From Ideonella sp. (GTDB taxonomy: Bacteria; Pseudomonadota; Gammaproteobacteria; Burkholderiales; Burkholderiaceae_C), in contig JADKIA010000003.1 in the NCBI GenBank assembly GCA_016721465.1, forward strand, positions 620,001-684,000: a stretch of 64,000 nt of DNA, in the 5' to 3' direction. This document shows positions 1 through 9,487 of this stretch, one piece after another. Positions within the stretch are counted from its first letter, which is position 1. Each line of letters starts with the position of its first letter. The notes beneath the pieces were generated by a model. The model was not told the origin of the DNA and ran no database searches. It saw nothing but the letters and a program-made list of their open reading frames with translations. The translations under genes were made by a program, and so were the position numbers.

Positions 1-620
1 TCCAGGCGGGTCAACTGAATCCCCAACAGGATGTTGCCCACCAGCCCGACCATGGTGGTGAGCAGCGCGATGCCCAGACCCGTGGTCAGGCTCTTGAGCA
101 GGTCTTGCGTCTGCGTGGGATCGAAGTTCTGGATCTGCCCGATGTTCAGCGCCAGCACCGAAAAGCCGATCACCTTGCCCAGAAGGCCGAGCTTGAGCTG
201 GATGCCGTTCACCCACCAGGCGGTGTGGTGCGGACCGTGGGTGTGCTCCATCAGCAGGTCGAGTGGCGCGTCGGCGTCGCGCGGGGCGGCGGCCAAGGCG
301 CTGAGGTAGTCGCTGGCCCATCCTTCATTGGGCAGGCCGTGGCGGGCGTTCAACATCAGCCGACGCTGCCACTGCAACTCGCGGCTGCGTGCGCCGCACC
401 ACAACGTCGACGCGGCAAACACCACGATGATCACCAGCGTCAGCCCCGTGGGGTCTGAAGTGAGCAGCAGCGCCCACACGCCACGCATGCCCAGCAGCCA
501 GGTGCCGAAGGCCAGCAGGGCGCCGAGCGCGAGCCACTCGAACCACAGCGGCTCGGCGTCGTCCCTTGGGCGCTGGGCGCGTGGTGTTCGTGACGATGCC
601 GCCAGTGTTGACCAGTTCAC
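1..620 (-). CDS. MotA/TolQ/ExbB-type proton-channel family protein (3' end missing)
   Basis: Integral membrane protein of the family that turns proton flow into work (TolQ, ExbB, MotA); its partner here is unknown. The visible 206 residues have hydrophobic segments near 29-53, 60-76, 145-162 and 180-202. The last two, around GLLGKVIGFSVLAL and GLGIALLTTMVGLVGN, are the conserved channel-forming pair of the family, with an intervening cytoplasmic stretch. The GTG start overlaps the stop of the upstream ABC permease by 3 bases (shared GTGA), so the two are translationally coupled. The protein runs off the window edge and its C-terminus is unseen. The family call comes from the C-terminal helices; the role beside an ABC exporter is inference. 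Confidence 0.75.
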   Translation of the reverse strand, partial: MNWSTLAASSRTPRAQRPRDDAEPLWFEWLALGALLAFGTWLLGMRGVWALLLTSDPTGLTLVIIVVFAASTLWCGARSRELQWQRRLMLNARHGLPNEGWASDYLSALAAAPRDADAPLDLLMEHTHGPHHTAWWVNGIQLKLGLLGKVIGFSVLALNIGQIQNFDPTQTQDLLKSLTTGLGIALLTTMVGLVGNILLGIQLTRL

Positions 621-1432
621 GCCGGCCCTCCTCGTTTGGTCAGTGCGCCGAAGCCGCGTTGCGGGTCATAGCCCCAGGCCGCCAGCGCGAAACACCCGGC
701 CAGCGTGCCCAGCACGATGGCGGGCGACCAGCCCGGGTCCTGGCCATACAGCGCGAAGCGCATCCACTCCACCGCGTGGGTGAAGGGGTTGAAGCGGGCG
801 ATCTGATAAACCCAATTCGCACCGGACTCTTCCAGCTTCCACAGCGGGTACAAGGCGGTGGACATGAAGTACATCGGAAAGATCACGAAGTTCATCGTGC
901 CCGCGAAGTTCTCCAGTTGCTTGATGTGCACGCTGAGCAGCAGGCCCAGTGCACCGAGCATGAGGGCGGCCGACACGGCCGCGGCCAGCACCATCGGCGT
1001 CTGCGGCCCCCACACCGGCAAGGCGGTGCCCAGCAGCGCGGCCACGATCACGAAGGCCGCGGCCTGCGCCAACGACAGCACGGCGGTGGCGGTGAGCTTG
1101 GCGAACAGGATCCACCAGCGCGGCAGCGGCGCCGTGAGCAGCAGGCGCATCAGGCCCATCTCGCGGTCGTAGACCATGGCCAGGCTGGACTGCATGCCGT
1201 TGAACAGCAGCACCATGCCCACCAGGCCGGGCGCGATGTAGACGTCGTAGGGGATGTAGGTGTCGTAGGGTGGGGCGATGGCCACGCCGAACACGTTGCG
1301 AAAGCCCGCCGCGAACACCGCCAGCCACAGCAGTGGCCGCACCAGGGCCGAGACCAGGCGGCCGGACTGGCGGCTGAACTTCAGCAGTTCGCGGGAGACG
1401 ATGGCGCGCAGCGCCTGCAAGGCATGGCGCAT
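617..1432 (-). CDS. ABC-2 type permease of the PQQ-alcohol-oxidation system (PedC-like)
   Basis: Membrane subunit of an ABC transporter, 271 residues with about six hydrophobic segments (for example FVIVAALLGTALPV and MNFVIFPMYFMSTALYPLW). The region around MVLLFNGMQSSLAMVYDREMG is typical of ABC-2 permeases. The ATG overlaps the upstream binding-protein stop in a TGATG arrangement. It sits in one operon with a YVTN propeller, a periplasmic binding protein and an ATPase, the gene set known beside PQQ-dependent alcohol dehydrogenases (ped cluster of Pseudomonas). The transported substrate is unknown. The permease call is firm; the ped assignment rests on the neighbours. Confidence 0.88.
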   Translation of the reverse strand: MRHALQALRAIVSRELLKFSRQSGRLVSALVRPLLWLAVFAAGFRNVFGVAIAPPYDTYIPYDVYIAPGLVGMVLLFNGMQSSLAMVYDREMGLMRLLLTAPLPRWWILFAKLTATAVLSLAQAAAFVIVAALLGTALPVWGPQTPMVLAAAVSAALMLGALGLLLSVHIKQLENFAGTMNFVIFPMYFMSTALYPLWKLEESGANWVYQIARFNPFTHAVEWMRFALYGQDPGWSPAIVLGTLAGCFALAAWGYDPQRGFGALTKRGGPA

Positions 1433-2625
1433 CAGCGGGCCTGGCAGAGGTTTTCGGGCGCATCGGCGCCCAGCGTGTCGAGGGTGTTCTTGGGATGCAG
1501 CACGCCGTCGGCCGGCGCGGTCGCGATCACGCTCTGCCCATCGGTGAGCAGCACCGGCTGGCGCAGCTGGCCGTCCCAGGGGCGGAAGCTCATCGACACG
1601 CCTTTGGAACCGTCCAGCTCGGCCTCGAACAAGGCCTTCTGCCACGCCGCTGCAGGGCCCTTGGGCGCGGCCACCGCAGCGGCCACCAGCGCCTTGCCGG
1701 CCATCCAGGCGGGCCAGTCGTGCGCGCCCATCGGCCGGCCGGCGGCCTTGGTGAGGCGGCGCGTGACCTGCGGCGCGCCATAGCGTTCGAACTTCGGTGA
1801 CCACGCCACCGGCACCAGGCCGCCATCGCCCACCACCGGGCGCGGCAGCGCGCTGCGGTAGGGCAGGGTGGTGGCGAACTCGCCGTCGCTGTCCACCACC
1901 CACACCACGTCGTATGGGCCGGCGGTGGCCGGATTGGTGAGCAGCAGGGGATTGGCCTGGTCACGCTCGCGCGGGTCGGCGCTGAGCTTGAAGGGCTTGC
2001 TGCCCACCAGCTTCAGGCCATAGCGCTTGATCGAGGCCTGCGCCGTGGCGCTGCGTTCTCGGTCTTCGGCGCTCGGCCCGGTGAGCAACAGCACTTGGGT
2101 CCAGCGGCGCGCCATCAGCGTCTGCGCCAGCGCATCGCTGCGCATGCGCTCGCTGGGCAGCAGGTGCAGCAGGGTCTTGCGGCAATCGGCCTGGCGCAGG
2201 CGGTCGGCGGCGCTGCCGATGTTGAGCACGGGCAGCTTCACGGCATCGGTGGCGGCCAGCGCCCAGGCAGCGGGCAGATCGGTGAGCAGGGCCGCGGCGC
2301 CGGCTTTTTCGGCCTTGGCGGCGGCGGCCTTGGCCGCGCTGGCGTCGGCCACCTCCACGACCTCGAGTGCGAGCTTGGCGCCAGCGACGTCGAGCTCGGT
2401 CTGGCCCTCGGCGAGCGACACCTTCAAGGCATCCACCACCGGGCCACCCGGATGACCGAGCACGGCGCGCTCGACTCGAGCGCGTTCCAGGCGCGGGTCG
2501 TCGGCCGGCGTCAACAGCGTGAGCTTGAAGGTGGCGGCGTGCACAGGCGCCGCTGCGGCCACGCCCGCCGCCAGCAGGGCGCTGCGGACGAGTCGTGCCG
2601 TCCTCTGAAACGTTGGCTGCGTCAC
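1432..2625 (-). CDS. Periplasmic ABC binding protein of the PQQ-dependent alcohol dehydrogenase system
   Basis: 397-residue type-1 periplasmic binding protein-like product with a signal peptide ending near VHAATF. It resembles the binding proteins that accompany the PQQ-linked ABC permease/ATPase pair: an Ala/Lys-rich early domain, then LLHLLPSERMRSDALAQTL and a C-terminal WPAWMAGKALV region followed by LRQPVLLTDGQ. The GTG start overlaps the stop of the propeller gene by 4 bases, and its own stop overlaps the permease start. The open frame continues upstream through the propeller gene in another phase, but that extension is antiparallel noise of GC-rich DNA. Ligand unknown; by context it may sense or move something tied to quinoprotein function. 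Confidence 0.85.
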   Translation of the reverse strand: MTQPTFQRTARLVRSALLAAGVAAAAPVHAATFKLTLLTPADDPRLERARVERAVLGHPGGPVVDALKVSLAEGQTELDVAGAKLALEVVEVADASAAKAAAAKAEKAGAAALLTDLPAAWALAATDAVKLPVLNIGSAADRLRQADCRKTLLHLLPSERMRSDALAQTLMARRWTQVLLLTGPSAEDRERSATAQASIKRYGLKLVGSKPFKLSADPRERDQANPLLLTNPATAGPYDVVWVVDSDGEFATTLPYRSALPRPVVGDGGLVPVAWSPKFERYGAPQVTRRLTKAAGRPMGAHDWPAWMAGKALVAAAVAAPKGPAAAWQKALFEAELDGSKGVSMSFRPWDGQLRQPVLLTDGQSVIATAPADGVLHPKNTLDTLGADAPENLCQAR

Positions 2626-3611
2626 TCGACCAGCACCACCGCGTAGGGCACCCGCCCCACCGCCACGGACTTCAGCGCCTTGGCCGAGGCGATGTCGACC
2701 ACGGTGAGGTCGTCGGACAGGCCATTGACCACCCAGGCCTGCGTCTCGGCCTTGTTCAATGCCACGTTCCAGGCGCGCTTGCCCACCAGCACCAGGTCGG
2801 TCACCTTGCGCGAGGCCACGTCCACGAACGCCAGGTGGTTGGCGCGGCCCAGCGAGACGAAGGCGCGCTTGCCGTCGCGCGTCATCACCAGGCCCACCGG
2901 GGTGATGTCGCTGGCGCGCATGCCCTTGACCTCGAACTTGAGGGTGCCCACCACGCTGTGGCTGTGGGTGTCGATGATGCTGAGGCTGGCATCGAGCTCG
3001 TTGGTCACCCAAAGCTGCGTGCCGTCCGGCGTGAGCGCAAAGCGGCGCGGGCGCTTGCCCACCTTGATGTTGTGCGTGACCTTGGCGCTGGCGGTGTCGA
3101 TCACGTGCACCAGGTTGGCGGCCTCGGAGGTGACATAGACCGTCTTGCCGTCGGCCGAGACCTTCACGCCCTCGGGCTCCTTGCCCACTTTCACGGAAGC
3201 CCTGATCTTGCCGGTGGCGGCATCGACGAAGCTCAGCGCACCGTCCTCCTCGTTGGAGACGTACAGCGTCTTGCCATCGGGCGACAGATCGAAGGCCTCG
3301 GGGTCGTCGCCCAGCGGGATCCTGCGCGCGGATTTGCCCGAGGCGATGTCGATCACGTCGGCCTGGTTCGAGTCGCCACAGGCGGTCATCAACTGCTTGC
3401 CGTCGGGCGAGCGCAGCAGGTGGCGCGGCCGCTTGCACGTGGGCAGCGTGCCGGTGACGGCGAGCGTTCTCATGTCGATCAGCGTGAGTGCGTTGTCCTT
3501 CTCGCTGGAGACGTAGGCCACCCCTTGGGCCTGAGCGGACGCGGCAGACCAGCAGGCGGCAACGCTCAGCGCGATGGCGAACAGGACGGGGGCGGAAGGG
3601 GTTTGGGCCAT
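2622..3611 (-). CDS. PQQ-catabolism-associated YVTN beta-propeller protein
   Basis: 329 residues with a signal peptide (start MAQTPSAPVLF, cleavage near AQAQG). The mature part is a seven-bladed propeller built of repeats of about 42 residues carrying the YVTN signature: VAYVSSEKDNALTLID, TLYVSNEEDGALSFVD, TVYVTSEAANLVHVID, QLWVTNELDASLSIID and a last VVDIASAKALKSV blade. Such propellers are encoded beside PQQ-dependent dehydrogenases and act in the periplasm; the biochemical role is not established. The internal ATG at 3611 was preferred to longer frames because it gives a clean signal peptide and leaves 28 bases after the ATPase gene. The stop overlaps the downstream binding-protein start. 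Confidence 0.88.
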   Translation of the reverse strand: MAQTPSAPVLFAIALSVAACWSAASAQAQGVAYVSSEKDNALTLIDMRTLAVTGTLPTCKRPRHLLRSPDGKQLMTACGDSNQADVIDIASGKSARRIPLGDDPEAFDLSPDGKTLYVSNEEDGALSFVDAATGKIRASVKVGKEPEGVKVSADGKTVYVTSEAANLVHVIDTASAKVTHNIKVGKRPRRFALTPDGTQLWVTNELDASLSIIDTHSHSVVGTLKFEVKGMRASDITPVGLVMTRDGKRAFVSLGRANHLAFVDVASRKVTDLVLVGKRAWNVALNKAETQAWVVNGLSDDLTVVDIASAKALKSVAVGRVPYAVVLVE

Positions 3612-3639
3612 GTTGGTCAGGTTGTTTGGGTGTTGGGAA

Positions 3640-4410
3640 TCACTTGGCGGTGGCGCGGATGAAGGCTTCTTCGAGCGTGCCGCCACCCAGCGCGGCGGTC
3701 ACCTCGGCCGGTGTGCCATCGGCCAGCAGGCGGCCCTGGTGCAGCACGATCACGCGGTCGGCACCCTCGGCTTCTTCCACCAGGTGCGTGGCCCACAGCA
3801 CCGCGCTGCCACGCTGGCGCACATCGGCCATCACGCTCTTGTGCAGGTCGCGGCGGGATTTTGGGTCCAGTCCGACGGTGGGCTCGTCCATCAACAGCAG
3901 CCCGGGGTGGTGCAGCAGGGCACGCACCAGTTCCACCTTGCGCCGGTTGCCGCCCGAGAGCTCACGCACGGTGCGGCCCAGGTCGGGCGTCAGGCCGGCG
4001 GCCTCGCACGCGGCGGCGATGCGTTCGCTCGCGGTGGCGCGTGGCAGGCCGTGCAGGTCGGCATGGAAGCGCAGGTTGCGTTCCACGCTCAGATCCAGGT
4101 CGAGCGACATCTGCTGGAACACCACGCCGATGTGGGCCAGCGCGCGCACCGCCTCGTGGCGCAGGGAATGCCCCGCCACCTGCGCTTGGCCGGCGTCGGC
4201 GGTGAACAGACCGGTGAGCACCTGGAACAAGGTGGACTTGCCCGCGCCATTGGGCCCCAGCAGCGCGGTGAAGCTGCCACCAGGCAAGCTGAAGGACAGC
4301 CCGTCCAGTGCGGCCCGCGCACCGTAGCGCTTGACCAGGCCCTGCACGTCCAGCATGGGCACGCGGGTGCCGGCAGCGGCGGTGGAAGGGGGCTCGGGTG
4401 CGGGCATCAT
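3640..4410 (-). CDS. ABC transporter ATP-binding protein of the PQQ-alcohol-oxidation system
   Basis: 256-residue ATPase. It has Walker A GPNGAGKST, a Q-loop FQQM, signature LSGGNRRKVELVRAL, Walker B LLLMDEPTVGLDPKSR and the switch histidine in LWATHLVEE. The signature reads LSGGN rather than LSGGQ, as in several exporter-type (ABC-2) ATPases. Two adjacent ATGs (4410, 4407) serve as start; I use the first. It precedes propeller, binding-protein and permease genes on the same strand and follows the PqqB-like gene by 76 bases. It would energise the ABC-2 permease at 617-1432; substrate unknown. Confidence 0.9.
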   Translation of the reverse strand: MMPAPEPPSTAAAGTRVPMLDVQGLVKRYGARAALDGLSFSLPGGSFTALLGPNGAGKSTLFQVLTGLFTADAGQAQVAGHSLRHEAVRALAHIGVVFQQMSLDLDLSVERNLRFHADLHGLPRATASERIAAACEAAGLTPDLGRTVRELSGGNRRKVELVRALLHHPGLLLMDEPTVGLDPKSRRDLHKSVMADVRQRGSAVLWATHLVEEAEGADRVIVLHQGRLLADGTPAEVTAALGGGTLEEAFIRATAK

Positions 4411-4486
4411 CGAGCGCGGTTTGTAGCCCCTCGGCGGGTCGGCGCAAAGCTGCGGATTGCTCGGGGGTTGGCGCAGGGCGTGGCCA

Positions 4487-5308
4487 TCAGAGCACGATTT
4501 CCATGCCATCGTAGGCCATGCGGATGCCGCGATCGGCCATGGCCTGACGCTGGGCCGGGCCGGCGGTGCCCAGGTCGGTGGTGAACAGGACCTTGTGGCG
4601 GGCCGGCAGTTCGCCCAGCCGATCCATCCAGACCGCGTCGTCGTCGGCGCTGCCGTCGGGGCCATCCATCAGCAGGCAATCGGCTTCGCGCATCCAGTCG
4701 AAGGCCAGGCCGCTGCTGGGGGCCGAGCCTGGGGCGCAAAACACGCGCTGCCCGGTGGCCAGGTCGCGCACGGCCAGCACGATGCTGTCGCCCACGCGCG
4801 GGTGTTCGCCGGGCGCCGCATGCGGCAGGCTGGGTGCGTTGGTGGCTATGGCGGTGAACTCGAGCTTGGGCAGGCTGTCGATGCGAAACGAGGCCTCGCG
4901 CGTGTCGCCGGCCACCGGCACCACGTGCCAATGCACGCCGCAGTAGTGTTGCAGCACCGGCAGCACGGGCAGCGCGGTGGTCAGCGCCTCGAAGACCGCC
5001 GGCGTGGCATACAGATCGATGGGTGGGCCATCGCGCAGGCTGAGCAAGCCGCCCACATGGTCCACCTGGGCGTCGGTGAGCACCACGGCGCGTGAAGTCG
5101 CATCGTGCAGGCCGGTGTGCACATCGAGCAGCGCGTCGGTGTCGAGCTGGTGGGCCGCGGCCGCCGACACGTTGAGCAGCACCCAGTGCCCGTCGCCGCT
5201 GCCCAGCGCCATGGCGCCCCGGTCGCGGGTGCCGGGTCTGCTGGACGCCGACCACGGCGCAGGGCGACGTCGTGGGCGGGCACCGCCGCGCAGGACGATG
5301 ATCTTCAT
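4487..5308 (-). CDS. PqqB-like metallo-beta-lactamase-fold protein, shortened and missing key elements
   Basis: 273 residues recognisable as PqqB by HWVLLNVS (41-48), LTDAQVDHVGGLLSLRDG (77-94), LQHYCGVHWHVVPV (119-132) and the C-terminal AYDGMEIVL. As I recall the family, PqqB opens with a glycine-rich stretch and a CxCxxC zinc motif, and carries a GREMGH...SGPGG block and an HINNTNP motif near the end. None is present: the N-terminus is MKIIVLRGGARPRRRP, the GREMGH block is absent, and the last motif reads LFTTDLGT. I checked the other two frames near 5230-5308 and found no CxCxxC, so a single frameshift does not explain it. It heads the ABC operon; no pqqA, C, D or E lies in the window. 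Probably a specialised or inactive paralogue. Confidence 0.75.
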   Translation of the reverse strand: MKIIVLRGGARPRRRPAPWSASSRPGTRDRGAMALGSGDGHWVLLNVSAAAAHQLDTDALLDVHTGLHDATSRAVVLTDAQVDHVGGLLSLRDGPPIDLYATPAVFEALTTALPVLPVLQHYCGVHWHVVPVAGDTREASFRIDSLPKLEFTAIATNAPSLPHAAPGEHPRVGDSIVLAVRDLATGQRVFCAPGSAPSSGLAFDWMREADCLLMDGPDGSADDDAVWMDRLGELPARHKVLFTTDLGTAGPAQRQAMADRGIRMAYDGMEIVL

Positions 5309-5524
5309 CGCCGGGTTCGACGACTGCCGGCGCGGCGTTGGATTGCGGCAAGATGGCGCATGGGCGAACGGACTCCTGGAAACCTGGTGTGGACCTTGGA
5401 CCAACGCAGCAAGACACATGCCGCCAGGCGCCCCAGGCGTCTGGACTGGCCAAGCCTCGGGCTGGACCCGAGGGCGCAGGCGTGCGGGCCCGGGCGCTGC
5501 TCCAGTTTGTCTCAGGGTAAACGC

Positions 5525-6505
5525 GTGGTGCTCCAGTCCCTGTTCCGCTGCGCAGTCGCGCTGGCTCATGGGCTGGGGCTTGCGCTGGGTCTTTCGCCGT
5601 TGGCGTTGGCGGCACCGGCCTGTCCGGGCCCGGTCATCCGCTTCGAGCGCCTGGCCGATGGCGTGTGGCTGCTGCCGTCGGAAGTGGGTGATGCCGATGC
5701 GGCCAATCGCGGCGTGGTGTCCAACCTGGTGCTGGTCCGACAGGGCGCGCGCTGGTGGCTGTTGGGCAGCGGACCGTCGCCCGCGCATGGCCGCGCGCTG
5801 GCCTGCCAGATTCGCCAGCGTTTCGGCCATGCCGTCACCGACGTGGTGAGCCCCTGGGCGAGGCCGGAATTGGTGCTGGGACAACAGGGCCTGCCGGGCG
5901 CACGGCGGTGGGCCCATGTCGAAGTGGCCGACGCCATGCGCGAGCAGTGCCCTGGCTGCGTGGCGCGTCTGCACGAGCGCCTGGGTGCTGCGGCGGCCGA
6001 CCTGGGGCCGGACCCGATTGCCGTGCCCGACCACCTGCTGCGTGGCGAGACCGGCCGGCTCGGCCCTTTCCGCTGGTGGCTGCTGCCGCGCGCGGCCGGG
6101 CGCAGCCTGACGGTCTGGCGGCACGAGGCGTCGGCCACCTGGGTGGCGCCGGGCCTGCTGGCTGCTGCGCCACCCGGCGACGGTCGCGATGCGGACCTGG
6201 CACTGCTGTACAGCGGCCTGCTGCGTCTCGCCGAGCTGGCCCGCGTGGACGGCCCGGCCGCGCGCTGGGTGGGTGAGCAGGGCGGCGCGCAGCGTTCCGA
6301 TGCCCCGGCGCTGCAGGCGCGCTATTGGCACGACCTGACGAATGCGGTGGGCGCTGCCATCGAACTGGGCGCCGACGAATCCGCCCCCGCACAGCCACTG
6401 CCCGGCTGGCCCGATGCCGTCAACCGCCATGCCTGGCATGCGCTGAATTGGCAGCGCGCCTGGCGCCAGGTGGAGACGCAGCGCTTCGACGCGGCGCCGA
6501 AGTAG
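5525..6505 (+). CDS. Quinoprotein-relay MBL-fold protein with eroded metal motif
   Basis: 326 residues if translation begins at GTG 5525; the next codon is also GTG. The signal peptide ends at LALAAP, then ACPGPVIRFERLADGVWLLP opens the domain. Overall layout resembles the quinoprotein relay system zinc metallohydrolases found beside PQQ dehydrogenases, including the C-terminal HALNWQRAWRQVE. At the place where MBL-fold enzymes carry HxHxDH this protein reads SPWARPEL (109-116). The later GD and PGHG-type motifs read APG and GEQG. A CPGC pair occurs at 142-145. It diverges from the PqqB-like gene with 216 bases between them. Periplasmic location is likely; catalytic zinc chemistry is doubtful from sequence alone. 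Confidence 0.65.
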   Translation: MVLQSLFRCAVALAHGLGLALGLSPLALAAPACPGPVIRFERLADGVWLLPSEVGDADAANRGVVSNLVLVRQGARWWLLGSGPSPAHGRALACQIRQRFGHAVTDVVSPWARPELVLGQQGLPGARRWAHVEVADAMREQCPGCVARLHERLGAAAADLGPDPIAVPDHLLRGETGRLGPFRWWLLPRAAGRSLTVWRHEASATWVAPGLLAAAPPGDGRDADLALLYSGLLRLAELARVDGPAARWVGEQGGAQRSDAPALQARYWHDLTNAVGAAIELGADESAPAQPLPGWPDAVNRHAWHALNWQRAWRQVETQRFDAAPK

Positions 6506-6539
6506 AGCCGTCGATCGACCAGGACGCTGCGTTTGCGGG

Positions 6540-8723
<2,184 letters not shown>

Positions 8724-8792
8724 GTCTCCAAGGACCAGGCACTTCTCGGTGTGCCCATGTCCGACGCATTCGCAAGACCCGGGCCGGCCACA

Positions 8793-8813
8793 ATTGCTTC
8801 GAAATCGCACAAT
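8793..8813. promoter_or_regulatory. Possible upstream activator site (ATTG-N13-CAAT dyad)
   Basis: An imperfect dyad with outer ATTG/CAAT arms and a TTCGAA core lies about 140 bases before the sigma-54 promoter, a typical distance for an enhancer bound by an AcoR/NtrC-type activator. Only one copy was found and the arms are short, so this is a weak candidate. Confidence 0.25.
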
Positions 8814-8949
8814 GGGGCCCGCGCGGTGCCGGATGCTAGCCGGTTTGCTTCGGCTTGGGGCGGCCGCCACGTGGTCTTTCGGAGCAGGTCGGGGGGGATT
8901 CCCCTCGGCCGCGATCGGGGCCGGGCTGTTCGGGCGCTTGGCGCCGGCC

Positions 8950-8965
8950 TGGCACAGGGTTTGCA
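8950..8965 (+). promoter_or_regulatory. Sigma-54 (-24/-12) promoter of the cytochrome c-550 operon
   Basis: TGGCAC, five bases, TTGCA: an exact match to the sigma-54 consensus with correct spacing between GG (-24) and GC (-12). The expected transcript start is near 8975, leaving a leader of about 33 bases before ATG 9008. The gene for a sigma-54 activator with an intact GAFTGA loop is divergently adjacent. Confidence 0.9.
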
Positions 8966-9007
8966 GATGTGGCGGCAGTTCGTTCACAACATGATGGAGA
9001 CTTCACG

Positions 9008-9487
9008 ATGACCTTGCATGCTCAACAATCCTGGCGGCCGGTGAGCCTGGCGGCGGTTCTGCTGGTGGCATCCGCGGCCACCTGGGCCCACGGCGACGTG
9101 ACGCCGCAGGCCGTCGACACCAAGGACCTGCCCACCCTGGGCGAGGCTTGGCGTGGTGAGAACCCGTACCGCAAGCATGACAAGGCCATCAAGATCGGTG
9201 CGTCGGCCTACAACCAGAACTGCGCGCGTTGCCACGGCCTGGAAGCGATCTCCGGGGGCATCGCCCCCGATCTGCGCAAGCTGGACAACGACTGCAGTTC
9301 GCTGAAGGACGCCGCGCGCAAGGCCGCTTGCGTGAAGGAAATCGACGACTATTACGTCGGCAGCGTGCGCCGGGGCAAGGTGCGCAATGGCGCGGTCTAC
9401 ATGCCGCCATTCGAGGGCATCCTCAATCAGGAGGCGATGTGGGCCATCAAGGCGTATCTGGAAACGCGGCGCGAGAAGCCGCTGTGA
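9008..9487 (+). CDS. pedF: Cytochrome c-550 (PedF-like), electron acceptor of PQQ alcohol dehydrogenase
   Basis: 159-residue periplasmic monohaem cytochrome c. The signal peptide ends near TWAHG. The haem motif CARCH is at 72-76 and a candidate distal methionine sits in VYMPPFEG (Met132). Two extra cysteines (about 96 and 108) flank a KDAARKAA segment and could form a disulphide, a feature I associate with the c-550 of the ped/exa type. The gene follows the sigma-54 promoter at 8950-8965 and overlaps the next gene by 4 bases. In this family it takes electrons from quinoprotein ethanol dehydrogenase and passes them to the terminal oxidase. Confidence 0.9.
   Translation: MTLHAQQSWRPVSLAAVLLVASAATWAHGDVTPQAVDTKDLPTLGEAWRGENPYRKHDKAIKIGASAYNQNCARCHGLEAISGGIAPDLRKLDNDCSSLKDAARKAACVKEIDDYYVGSVRRGKVRNGAVYMPPFEGILNQEAMWAIKAYLETRREKPL

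Noticed and set aside
566..1783. Plus-strand open frame opposite the ABC permease and binding protein
   Set aside because: Composition rich in Gln, His and Arg with no family resemblance; the opposite strand carries the recognisable genes.
1432..3438. Apparent fusion of the binding protein to a long N-terminal extension
   Set aside because: The extension is out of phase with the propeller gene in the same DNA; GTG 2625 gives a proper signal peptide and a 4-base overlap.
5230..5308. Frameshift as the cause of the missing CxCxxC in the PqqB-like protein
   Set aside because: I translated the other two frames on the minus strand here and saw no CxCxxC or GGGFPQWN-like sequence.
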